A stretch of DNA of 64,000 bases from Flavobacterium psychrophilum (lineage in GTDB: Bacteria > Bacteroidota > Bacteroidia > Flavobacteriales > Flavobacteriaceae). The notes beneath the pieces are model-generated. The model worked only from the letters and a program-made list of their open reading frames with translations, ran no database searches and was not told where the DNA came from. Location of the stretch: positions 1-64,000 of the forward strand of contig CAMAQD010000011.1 in the NCBI GenBank assembly GCA_945860385.1, read 5' to 3'. How positions within the stretch are numbered: the first letter of the stretch is position 1; each line of letters starts with the position of its first letter. Shown one piece after another: positions 33,563-41,622 of this stretch. The translations under genes and the position numbers were made by a program.

Positions 33563-35434
33563 ATGAATCATTCGTTAGAGGAAGTAAATCAATCGGTTGC
33601 TACACAAAATAAAACCTCGACTTTTAGAAAAATTCTTGCCTTTTTTGGTCCTGCTTATTTGATAAGCGTGGGTTATATGGATCCCGGAAATTGGGCAACT
33701 GATATTGCTGGTGGAAGTCAATTTGGTTATGCGTTGCTTTGGGTATTATTAATGAGTAATATGATGGCCTTGCTTTTGCAAAGTTTAAGCGCAAGACTCG
33801 GAATAGTTACCCAACGCGATTTGGCTCAAGCGTCACGCGAAACCTATTCGAAACCAATTAATTATATTCTTTATTTTCTTGCCGAAATTGCCATAGCTGC
33901 CTGTGATCTTGCTGAGGTGTTGGGAATGGCTATCGGGATTAATTTATTGTTTGATATTCCGCTGATTACTGCAGTTTGGATTACCGTTTTGGATACATTT
34001 TTATTGCTTTTTCTGATCAACAAAGGCATTCGGAAAATGGAAGCTTTTATTATTGTATTGGTTGCTATCATTGGAATTTCCTTTATTTTCCAAATGATTT
34101 TTGCGCAGCCCGAAATGGGAAAAGTGGTGTATGGTTTAATCCCGTCAATGCCCAATTCGGCTGCACTTTATATCGCAATCGGAATTATTGGAGCCACGGT
34201 TATGCCACACAATTTATACCTTCATTCGTCATTAGTACAAACTCGAAAATTCGACCGTAACGTTGCCGGAATTAAGCAAGCTTTGAAATACAATTTAATC
34301 GATAGTACGATTGCCTTGAACTTGGCTTTTTTTGTAAATGCCGCTATTTTAATATTGGCCGCAGCCACTTTCTATAAAAATGGTATGTTCGAGGTAGCGG
34401 AAATTCAGGATGCTCACCAGTTTTTAGCGCCTATTTTAGGAACCAAATGGGCACCTATTTTATTTGCTGTTGCTTTGATTGCAGCTGGGCAAAGTTCTAC
34501 AATTACAGGGACATTAGCTGGACAAATCGTTATGGAAGGTTATTTAAATCTAAGAATCCAACCTTGGGTTCGAAGAATAGTTACTCGTTTAATTGCTATA
34601 GTTCCTGCCGTAATTGTCATTTCTATTTTTGGCGAAAGCGTGACTGGAAAACTGTTGATTTTGAGTCAGGTTATTTTGAGTTTACAATTGGGTTTTGCCA
34701 TAATTCCGTTGATACATTTCGTGAGCGATAAATCTAAAATGAAGGGTTTTCACATTAATAAATTGACTCAAATTGGTTCCTGGATTGTAGCCTTGATTAT
34801 CGTTTCGCTGAATGTAAAGTTAGTATATAATGAAATTGTAGGTTGGCTCGAAACTTCAGAAAACCCAATTATTTTATGGTTTACGGTAGTTCCATTGGCT
34901 TTTAGCTTTTTGATTTTGTTGTTGTATATTGTTTTCAAACCGTTTATTACCAAAGCAAAACAGGAATTTCAAAATCATTCTCCACACAATTTAAATCTGC
35001 AATTCTCTGAAATTGGTACTTACAACACAAAGCGAATAGCCATAACTGTAGATTTCTCTTCGGCTGATACAATTGCCATAAATAGCGCTTTTGAATTGGG
35101 AGGAAAAGAAGCAAAATACACCTTGATTCACGTCGTTGAAACAGTAGGTGCGATGGTTTATGGCAAAAACATTGAAGACCACGAAACCTTGATTGACGCA
35201 AAATTACTGGCTGAATACAAAGAAATGCTTTCGCAAAAGGGATTTAAAGTAAAAACAAAATTGGGTTATGGAAAGCCTGCTAAAGTGATTCCTGAAATCA
35301 TCAACAAAGGAAGTTTTGATATTTTAGTAATGGGAACACACGGTCATACTGGTTTTAAAGATTTACTGTTTGGCACAACCGTAGATAAATTAAGACATAA
35401 GATTTCAATTCCTTTGTTTATTGTAAAAAATTAA
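33563..35434 (+). CDS. NRAMP divalent metal transporter fused to a universal stress domain
   Basis: 623 residues. The first 470 or so form an 11-helix NRAMP transporter with the helix 1 metal motif DPGNWATDIAGG and helix 6 MPHNLYLHSS, so it takes up Mn or Fe with protons. From about residue 490 a Usp domain follows (RIAITVDFSSAD; the ATP-binding signature GTHGHTGFKDLLFGTTVDKL). Usp fusions are not part of the classic MntH. The DtxR-type regulator gene follows 68 bases later, and a palindromic operator candidate precedes the promoter. mntH is a fair working name. Confidence 0.93.
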   Translation: MNHSLEEVNQSVATQNKTSTFRKILAFFGPAYLISVGYMDPGNWATDIAGGSQFGYALLWVLLMSNMMALLLQSLSARLGIVTQRDLAQASRETYSKPINYILYFLAEIAIAACDLAEVLGMAIGINLLFDIPLITAVWITVLDTFLLLFLINKGIRKMEAFIIVLVAIIGISFIFQMIFAQPEMGKVVYGLIPSMPNSAALYIAIGIIGATVMPHNLYLHSSLVQTRKFDRNVAGIKQALKYNLIDSTIALNLAFFVNAAILILAAATFYKNGMFEVAEIQDAHQFLAPILGTKWAPILFAVALIAAGQSSTITGTLAGQIVMEGYLNLRIQPWVRRIVTRLIAIVPAVIVISIFGESVTGKLLILSQVILSLQLGFAIIPLIHFVSDKSKMKGFHINKLTQIGSWIVALIIVSLNVKLVYNEIVGWLETSENPIILWFTVVPLAFSFLILLLYIVFKPFITKAKQEFQNHSPHNLNLQFSEIGTYNTKRIAITVDFSSADTIAINSAFELGGKEAKYTLIHVVETVGAMVYGKNIEDHETLIDAKLLAEYKEMLSQKGFKVKTKLGYGKPAKVIPEIINKGSFDILVMGTHGHTGFKDLLFGTTVDKLRHKISIPLFIVKN

Positions 35435-35462
35435 ATAAAGTATTAAGATAAAAGAATTCCTT

Positions 35463-35497
35463 CTTTACCTCTAACTTCTAACTTCTAACCTCTATCC
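35463..35497. repeat. Heptamer-periodic array before the dtxR-type gene
   Basis: Five 7-base units in register: CTTTACC, TCTAACT, TCTAACT, TCTAACC, TCTATCC, ending 5 bases before the ATG. It resembles the array at 4641-4717. Confidence 0.78.
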
Positions 35498-35502
35498 TCC
35501 AA

Positions 35503-36156
35503 ATGACTTTTTCAGAAGAGAATTATTTAAAAGCGATTTATCATCTTACCAATGTAACCAATAAAGAAGTGAGCACGAATGCCATTGCCGAAACGATGGA
35601 AACCAAGGCTTCCTCAGTGACGGATATGTTGAAGAAATTGGCCGAAAAAGATTTGGTGAATTATAAAAAATACCAAGGCGTTTCTTTGACCGACAAAGGC
35701 AAGCTTACCGCTAAAATGATTGTGAGGAAACACCGTTTGTGGGAGGTTTTTTTAGTCGATAAATTGAATTTTGCTTGGGATGAGGTTCACGATATTGCCG
35801 AACAATTGGAACATATTAAGTCCGAGCAACTTATCAATAAACTAGATGATTTTCTTGGCAATCCCACTGAAGATCCACACGGAGATCCTATTCCGAATGC
35901 CAAAGGGCAAATGATTGCCATCGAAAAACAGCTGCTTTCTGAATTGGCTGAAAATCAGATAGGAATTTGTGTGGGTGTAAAAGATTCTTCGGCAGAATTT
36001 TTGAAATATTTAGACAAACAAGAAATTGCTTTGGGTTCCAAAATTGAAATTATCTTTAAAGAGAGTTTTGATTTATCTACGAAAATAAAGGTAAACGGAA
36101 AAGAATTAACTATTTCGAATAAGATAGCCAATAATCTTTTTGTGAAAGTGGGTTAG
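35503..36156 (+). CDS. DtxR/MntR family metal-dependent regulator
   Basis: 217 residues. An N-terminal winged helix (FSEENYLKAIYHLTN, then METKASSVTDMLKKLAEKDLV), a dimer and metal-binding domain (LVRK-type segment KMIVRKHRLWEVFLVDKL, HDIAEQLEHIKSEQL, GNPTEDPHGDPIP), and a C-terminal FeoA/SH3-like domain. Such proteins repress uptake genes when Mn or Fe is bound. Context places it between mntH and feo. Its stop is directly adjacent to the stop of the convergent small Feo gene. Confidence 0.94.
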   Translation: MTFSEENYLKAIYHLTNVTNKEVSTNAIAETMETKASSVTDMLKKLAEKDLVNYKKYQGVSLTDKGKLTAKMIVRKHRLWEVFLVDKLNFAWDEVHDIAEQLEHIKSEQLINKLDDFLGNPTEDPHGDPIPNAKGQMIAIEKQLLSELAENQIGICVGVKDSSAEFLKYLDKQEIALGSKIEIIFKESFDLSTKIKVNGKELTISNKIANNLFVKVG

Positions 36157-36279
36157 TTAATGACAATTGCAATCTTCTCCACAGTTTTTATCGTTTTTTT
36201 TCTTTTTGAAAAAGAATTTTCTAACCAAAAAAACAATTGCAATTCCTAAAGTAAGGTAACTTAAAATCTCTTGAATCAT
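36157..36279 (-). CDS. FeoB-associated Cys-rich membrane protein
   Basis: 40 residues. It begins MIQEILSYLTLGIAIVFLVR, one membrane helix, then a Lys-rich stretch and a Cys-rich end (NCGEDCNCH). This is the pattern of the small FeoB-associated membrane proteins. It starts 5 bases after the feoB stop, so it is the third gene of feoAB. Its role may be FeoC-like, but the family has no proven function. Confidence 0.85.
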   Translation of the reverse strand: MIQEILSYLTLGIAIVFLVRKFFFKKKKNDKNCGEDCNCH

Positions 36280-36284
36280 AATAA

Positions 36285-38387
36285 TTATTTTAATAATTGG
36301 TAAGCAATCAAAGCTACTACATAAGCAAAACTACTCATAAAAACCAATTGTCCTAAAGGCCATTTCCAGCTATTGGTTTCCTTTTTAGTAACGGCTAAAG
36401 TGCTGATGCACTGCAACGCAAAAGCGTAAAAAAGCAATAACGAAATTCCAGAAGCAAAATTAAATATTTTTTCACCCGTTTCAGCATTGATTTCCGTTGC
36501 CATTTTATTTCTGATAGTGTTTTCATTATCAGTGCCTCCAACGCTATAAATTGTAGCTAATGTTCCAACAAAAACCTCTCTTGCTGCAAAAGAACTGATG
36601 ATAGCCACACCAATTTTCCAATCATAACCCAATGGCGAAATAGCGGGTTCGATGGTTTTTCCCATTAGTCCAATATAGGAGTTTTCTAACTTGAAAGAAG
36701 CTACTTTGTTTTCAATTTCTATTGTAGAAAGGGTTGCATTTTCAGTTTTTGATGTGATAATCGTTTTGGCATTTCTAAATTTTTCGCTTGGCCCATTAGA
36801 AGCCAAAAACCATAATATAACTGATATGGCCAGGATGATTTTTCCGGCTCCAAAGACAAAAGCTTTGGTTTTTTCGACAACAGTTATCATCACATTTTTG
36901 AACAATGGCAACTTGTAATTGGGCATTTCCACTACAAAGAAGGTTTTGCAATTAAGCTGAAGCACTTTGTTGAGCATGTAAGCAGAAAAAATTGCCATTC
37001 CAAAGCCTAAAACATACAATAACATCAAGGTTAATCCTTGTAAATTTAAAATTCCAAAAACATATTGATCGGGTATTACAAGGCCAATAATTATAGCATA
37101 AACCGGTAATCTTGCCGAACAGGTGGTAAAAGGAGTGACCAAAATGGTAATCAATCGCTCTTTCCAGTTTTCGATATTTCGTGTCGCCATAATGGCCGGA
37201 ATAGCACAAGCAGTTCCAGAAATTAATGGCACGACACTTTTCCCCGAAAGGCCAAATCTGCGCATAATTTTGTCCATCAAAAAAACCACACGACTCATAT
37301 AACCGCTTTCTTCAAGAATGGAAATGAATAAGAATAGAAAAGTAATTTGAGGAATAAACATCAATATTCCACCAATTCCGGGGATAATTCCTTGTGCAAT
37401 CAAATTGGTAAAAGCTCCTGGAGGTAGATTTTCGCTTGCCGATGCACTCAAACCGGCAAAACTACTATCAATAAAATCCATGGGAATTTTTGACCAAACG
37501 AATATCGACTGAAAAATTCCGAATAAAACAACAAAGAAAATCAGATACCCCCAAAGTTTGTGCGTGAGCACGCGATCGAGTTGGCTTCTGAAATCAGTTG
37601 CTGTAGAGGAATCTACTTTTTGACCAATTTTCAAAGTGTTATTGATAAATTGGTAGCGCTTGATGGTTTCTTTTTGCTGTAATTTTTTAAGTTCTGATTT
37701 GCTTTTTGTAAACGATTCGTTTTCAAGCGTATTTCTATTTAAATCCGCAAAATTTACATCTTGAGTAATCACCAACCAGAGTTTGTACAGAGATTGATTT
37801 GGAAATGTTTTTCGAAGCGTATTGAAATACTCGTCATCAATAGAAGACGCATTCAAACAAGGTTCAGTCGAAATGGTTTTATAAGTGGTGATTAACGTTT
37901 TTAGTTCATTAATTCCAATATTTTTTCGGGAACTTACCAGCGCAATTTTAGTTTTTAGCTGTTCTTCGAGAAAGGGAACGTCGAGCGTAATGCCTTTAAG
38001 TGTCATTCGGTCAATCATATTGATGACCAAAATAGTTGGAATTTCCAAGTCTTTTATTTGAGTAAAAAGCAACAAATTACGTTTCAAATTCTCCACTTCA
38101 GAAACCACAACAATCACATCGGGAAAGAGTTTGTCTTTTTTGTTGAGCAAAAGTTCAATCACGACACTTTCGTCGGCAGAACTGGCATTCAAACTATAAG
38201 TTCCTGGCAAATCGATTACGTTTGCATTGATATTATTGGATAATTTGCAAAAACCAACTTTTTTCTCGACGGTAATTCCAGGATAATTTCCCACTTGCTG
38301 GTTTAAGCCTGTTAGCTGGTTAAAAACCGAAGTTTTTCCCGTATTTGGATTTCCAATTAAAGCGACATTGATATTTTGTTTGCTCAT
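36285..38387 (-). CDS. feoB: Ferrous iron transporter FeoB
   Basis: 700 residues. The N-terminal G domain has GNPNTGKTS (G1), DLPGTYSL (G3) and NMID (G4), then a helical GDI-like segment. The membrane part has two Gate regions (CSARLPVYAII and related helices) with the conserved Cys. It imports Fe2+ across the inner membrane. It follows feoA by 6 bases. Confidence 0.96.
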   Translation of the reverse strand: MSKQNINVALIGNPNTGKTSVFNQLTGLNQQVGNYPGITVEKKVGFCKLSNNINANVIDLPGTYSLNASSADESVVIELLLNKKDKLFPDVIVVVSEVENLKRNLLLFTQIKDLEIPTILVINMIDRMTLKGITLDVPFLEEQLKTKIALVSSRKNIGINELKTLITTYKTISTEPCLNASSIDDEYFNTLRKTFPNQSLYKLWLVITQDVNFADLNRNTLENESFTKSKSELKKLQQKETIKRYQFINNTLKIGQKVDSSTATDFRSQLDRVLTHKLWGYLIFFVVLFGIFQSIFVWSKIPMDFIDSSFAGLSASASENLPPGAFTNLIAQGIIPGIGGILMFIPQITFLFLFISILEESGYMSRVVFLMDKIMRRFGLSGKSVVPLISGTACAIPAIMATRNIENWKERLITILVTPFTTCSARLPVYAIIIGLVIPDQYVFGILNLQGLTLMLLYVLGFGMAIFSAYMLNKVLQLNCKTFFVVEMPNYKLPLFKNVMITVVEKTKAFVFGAGKIILAISVILWFLASNGPSEKFRNAKTIITSKTENATLSTIEIENKVASFKLENSYIGLMGKTIEPAISPLGYDWKIGVAIISSFAAREVFVGTLATIYSVGGTDNENTIRNKMATEINAETGEKIFNFASGISLLLFYAFALQCISTLAVTKKETNSWKWPLGQLVFMSSFAYVVALIAYQLLK

Positions 38388-38393
38388 TACGAG

Positions 38394-38627
38394 TTATTTT
38401 TTGATAATATCAATCTCAATTTCACGAGCAGTTTCGATGCGAATGGCAAGGTGCGAGCCATTTATATCTAAATATAATGGATCACCAAAAGGGGCAATTT
38501 GCAGTAATTCGACCGTATTTCCTGGCAAACAACCCATTTCTAATAATTTTAACGGAATAACATCAGCATCAAAATCTTTGATGATGGCTATTTGTCCTTT
38601 TTGCAGGTTGGCTATTGTAGTTCGCAA
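38394..38627 (-). CDS. feoA: FeoA
   Basis: 77 residues, one SH3-like FeoA domain (IPLKLLEMGCLPGNTVELLQIAPFGDPLYL). FeoA is a small cytoplasmic partner of FeoB. It heads the operon, and its leader contains two direct TTTAGA half-sites downstream of a -7 element. Confidence 0.93.
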   Translation of the reverse strand: MRTTIANLQKGQIAIIKDFDADVIPLKLLEMGCLPGNTVELLQIAPFGDPLYLDINGSHLAIRIETAREIEIDIIKK

Positions 38628-38633
38628 TTCTTA

Positions 38634-38650
38634 TTTAGATTGATTTTAGA
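38634..38650 (-). promoter_or_regulatory. Directly repeated half-sites in the feoA leader
   Basis: TTTAGA occurs at 38634-38639 and 38645-38650 (on the minus strand TCTAAA-ATCAA-TCTAAA), the half-site of the suf and mntH palindromes, with 5 bases between. It lies between the -7 element and the start codon. Confidence 0.35.
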
Positions 38651-38653
38651 TTG

Positions 38654-38661
38654 CAAAAATA
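38654..38661 (-). promoter_or_regulatory. -7 element of feoAB
   Basis: TATTTTTG on the minus strand fits TAnnTTTG, 26 bases before the feoA ATG. No -33 box at standard spacing. Confidence 0.55.
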
Positions 38662-38683
38662 CAGTAAAAATTAGAATATTAAA

Positions 38684-38695
38684 TGACAATTGTCA
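38684..38695. promoter_or_regulatory. 12-bp perfect palindrome upstream of feoA
   Basis: TGACAATTGTCA, near the -35 area of the feoA promoter and just after the stop of the SCO gene. It may be a regulator site; no match to a known box is claimed. Confidence 0.35.
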
Positions 38696-38698
38696 GGT

Positions 38699-39373
38699 TT
38701 ACTTTTTCTCGTCTTCCAATAGCCAATTTATATCTTCAATTAGCTTTTGAATTTCCAATTTATTTGTTCCGTCATAAAAACCACGAACTCGTTTTTTGGA
38801 GTCCACGAGCACAAAGTTTTCGGTATGAACCATATCGTATTGCTCTTCGGGTTTTCCTTGCTTTACGGCCAAATAAGATTTTCGAGCCATCGTGTAAATC
38901 GCTTTTTTGTCGCCGGTGACCAAGTTCCATTTACTATCGATCACTCCGTTTATTTTAGCATATTCTTTCAAAACAGAAACACTGTCAATGTCAGGCATAA
39001 CGGTAAAGGAGAGCAATTTTACTTTTGGATTATCAAGAAAGGCCTTTTGCACATCGATTAAATTTGTTGTCATTTTTGGACAAATAGATTTGCAGGTGGT
39101 AAAGAAAAAATCGGCTACATAAATTTCATCTTCATAGTCTTTTTGGGTAATGATTTTTCCGTTTTGATTGGTAAACGAAAAATCAGCAATCGTGTGGTAT
39201 TTGCTTATGTATTGCACTGTAGAATCGACCAATTCAGGATTTACATCCGATGGATTGAAAATAGGCAGCGATTTCTTGGGTTTTAATGCGGTATAAAAAA
39301 AGGAAATCGTAATGATGGAAAATACCAATAGTACTCCAAAGAATTTTCGATATTGATAAAAAAAGGATTTCAT
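38699..39373 (-). CDS. SCO family copper chaperone / thioredoxin-like protein
   Basis: 224 residues. One N-terminal membrane anchor, then a thioredoxin fold with the copper motif CxxxC (FFFTTCKSICPKM) and the distal His in MVHTENFVLVD. SCO proteins deliver copper to cytochrome oxidase or act as thiol reductases outside the cytoplasm. It has its own promoter. Confidence 0.93.
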   Translation of the reverse strand: MKSFFYQYRKFFGVLLVFSIITISFFYTALKPKKSLPIFNPSDVNPELVDSTVQYISKYHTIADFSFTNQNGKIITQKDYEDEIYVADFFFTTCKSICPKMTTNLIDVQKAFLDNPKVKLLSFTVMPDIDSVSVLKEYAKINGVIDSKWNLVTGDKKAIYTMARKSYLAVKQGKPEEQYDMVHTENFVLVDSKKRVRGFYDGTNKLEIQKLIEDINWLLEDEKK

Positions 39374-39387
39374 AGATTTTATTTGGG

Positions 39388-39417
39388 CAAAAATACGGAA
39401 AGGGTATTTGTTTCAAA
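39388..39417 (-). promoter_or_regulatory. Promoter of the SCO gene
   Basis: Minus strand: TTTG (39417-39414), 18 bases, TATTTTTG (39395-39388). Confidence 0.72.
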
Positions 39418-39470
39418 TCGGCATCTAATTTATTTAACAAATATTAACATAATAGTTTGAATTTAATAAA

Positions 39471-39478
39471 TAGATTTG
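39471..39478 (+). promoter_or_regulatory. -7 element of the M13 peptidase gene
   Basis: TAGATTTG fits TAnnTTTG, 26 bases before the ATG at 39505. Confidence 0.5.
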
Positions 39479-39504
39479 TCATTATTACTAAACTATAAAA
39501 ATAG

Positions 39505-41568
39505 ATGAAAAAACATTTACAAAAACAACTAATTTTTGTTATTCCTGCAATAATTGGACTAACAACTATTAACGCTCAAAACAACTCAACGAAAAAAGAG
39601 CCTGGAATTAATCTTTCCTATATGGATACAAAGACAAAGCCAAACGACAACTTTTTCAGATTTGTAAACGGAAGTTGGTTGGATAAAACGGATATTCCAG
39701 CAGACAAAACTACGTGGGGAAGTTTTAATGAATTGCGTCAAAAAACGGATAAAGATGCGTTAGAAATTTTGGCAGAAGCCTCAAAAAATCCTAAATATAA
39801 ATCCAATACAGACCAAGGAAAAGCTATAAATCTGTACAAAACCATTATGGATACCGTTGGAAGAAATAAACAGGGTCTGTCTCCGTTGAAACCGTATTTA
39901 GCAAAAATTAATGCAGTAAAAAACACCAAGGATTTACAGGCATTAATGATTGAAATGGATCCCATTGGAGGCATAGGATTTTTTGGCGTAGGCATTGGTT
40001 CCGACGCGAAGAATAGTAATAGAAATGTTATAAATCTTGGACCTGGAAGTGTAGGTTTGCCTGATCGTGATTACTATGTTTCTGACGATAAGGATTCAAA
40101 AGAAAAAAGAGATAAATATGTTTTGCATGTGACCAGAATGTTGCAGTTTTTAGGCGAAAACCCAGCCAAAGCAAAAGCAGACGCCGATAATATTTTGGCA
40201 TTAGAAATCGCAATGTCAAAACCAAGATTTGACAGAGTGGAAAGAAGAGACCGAAGAAAATCATACAATCCGATGACGGTTGCTGATTTGCAAAAATTGA
40301 CTCCTTCCATAGATTGGAAAAATTATTTAACCAAAATAGGTCTGACCAAAGCAGATTCGCTTATTGTTTCGCAGCCTAAATATATGGCAGCCCTAGAAAC
40401 TATTTTCAAAGAAAATAAAGTAGAAGATTGGAAAGCTTATATGCGTTGGACCTTGTTAAGTAGATCATCAGGCAGATTATCAACTTCTCTAGAAACTGCA
40501 AATTGGGAGTTTTATGGCAAAACGCTAACTGGAGCCGTACAACAAATGCCCCTTAACGAAAGAGCTTTGCAAGTAATCAATGGCGCAACTGGCGAAGCAT
40601 TGGGAAAATTATATGTGGAGAAAAAATTTCCGGCTGAAGCTAAAGTGAAAGCCGAGAAAATGATTAAAAATATTTTTATTGCTTTCGAAAATAGAATCAA
40701 TAATTTGCCTTGGATGTCAGCAGAAACAAGAGTTAGTGCTATTGCAAAATTACACAAATCCCAAATCAAAATAGGATATCCCGACAAATGGAAAGATTAT
40801 TCAGCCTTGACTTTAAATAGTCCAGAAGAAGGAGGAACTTATTTCGAAAATACTCTTAGCATTTCGCGTTGGAGAAATAAACAAGATCTAGAAAAACTGT
40901 TTAAACCAGTTGATAAATCGGAGTGGGGAATGTCACCACAAACGGTAAATGCGTATTACAATCCTTCTTATAACGAAATTGTGTTTCCAGCAGCTATTTT
41001 GCAACCGCCATTTTACAATTACCAAGCAGATGAAGCGGTAAATTATGGAGGAATTGGAGCCGTAATCGGTCACGAAATCTCTCACGGATTCGACGATTCA
41101 GGATCTCGTTATGATGCTGACGGAAATCTAAAAGATTGGTGGACAGCAGACGACCAAAAACAATTTGCAGCTTTGACCGGAGCACTTGCCGATCAGTACA
41201 GTGCTTTGCAACCATTACCGGGAACTTTCGTAGACGGAAAATTTACGTTAGGCGAAAACATAGGTGATTTAGGTGGAATAAATGCCGCTTACGATGGTTT
41301 GCAAATCTATTTGAAAGAAAATGGAACTCCAGCATTAATAGACGGTTATACGGCAGAACAACGTTTCTTTATTTCTTGGGCCACGGTTTGGAGAACAAAA
41401 ATGCGTGACGAAGCCATAAAAACCTTGGTAAAAACCGATCCACATTCTCCAGGAATGTATCGCGCTTATGTTCCTTTGCAAAACGTAGATTCCTTTTATA
41501 AAGCATTCGATATTAAGTCAGGAGACGGAATGTATATTGCTTCAGAAAAACGTGTAAAAATCTGGTAA
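39505..41568 (+). CDS. M13 (neprilysin-like) metallopeptidase, secreted
   Basis: 687 residues, usual for M13. A signal peptide ends near NAQN. The zinc site is HEISH in GAVIGHEISHGFDDSG, the substrate-binding NAYYNPSYNEIVFPAAILQPPF lies before it, and the third ligand is in GENIGDLGG. Periplasmic or lipid-free secreted endopeptidase. It ends before a strong terminator shared with the convergent S9 gene. Confidence 0.95.
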   Translation: MKKHLQKQLIFVIPAIIGLTTINAQNNSTKKEPGINLSYMDTKTKPNDNFFRFVNGSWLDKTDIPADKTTWGSFNELRQKTDKDALEILAEASKNPKYKSNTDQGKAINLYKTIMDTVGRNKQGLSPLKPYLAKINAVKNTKDLQALMIEMDPIGGIGFFGVGIGSDAKNSNRNVINLGPGSVGLPDRDYYVSDDKDSKEKRDKYVLHVTRMLQFLGENPAKAKADADNILALEIAMSKPRFDRVERRDRRKSYNPMTVADLQKLTPSIDWKNYLTKIGLTKADSLIVSQPKYMAALETIFKENKVEDWKAYMRWTLLSRSSGRLSTSLETANWEFYGKTLTGAVQQMPLNERALQVINGATGEALGKLYVEKKFPAEAKVKAEKMIKNIFIAFENRINNLPWMSAETRVSAIAKLHKSQIKIGYPDKWKDYSALTLNSPEEGGTYFENTLSISRWRNKQDLEKLFKPVDKSEWGMSPQTVNAYYNPSYNEIVFPAAILQPPFYNYQADEAVNYGGIGAVIGHEISHGFDDSGSRYDADGNLKDWWTADDQKQFAALTGALADQYSALQPLPGTFVDGKFTLGENIGDLGGINAAYDGLQIYLKENGTPALIDGYTAEQRFFISWATVWRTKMRDEAIKTLVKTDPHSPGMYRAYVPLQNVDSFYKAFDIKSGDGMYIASEKRVKIW

Positions 41569-41584
41569 TAAATAAAATTTAAAT

Positions 41585-41616
41585 AAAAATTCCCAAGTGT
41601 GAGCTTGGGAATTTTT
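41585..41616. terminator. Two-way terminator between M13 and S9 peptidase genes
   Basis: A perfect 13-bp stem (41585-41597 with 41604-41616), loop TGTGAG, with T runs on both strands. It separates convergent genes. Confidence 0.93.
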
Positions 41617-41622
41617 TTTGAA

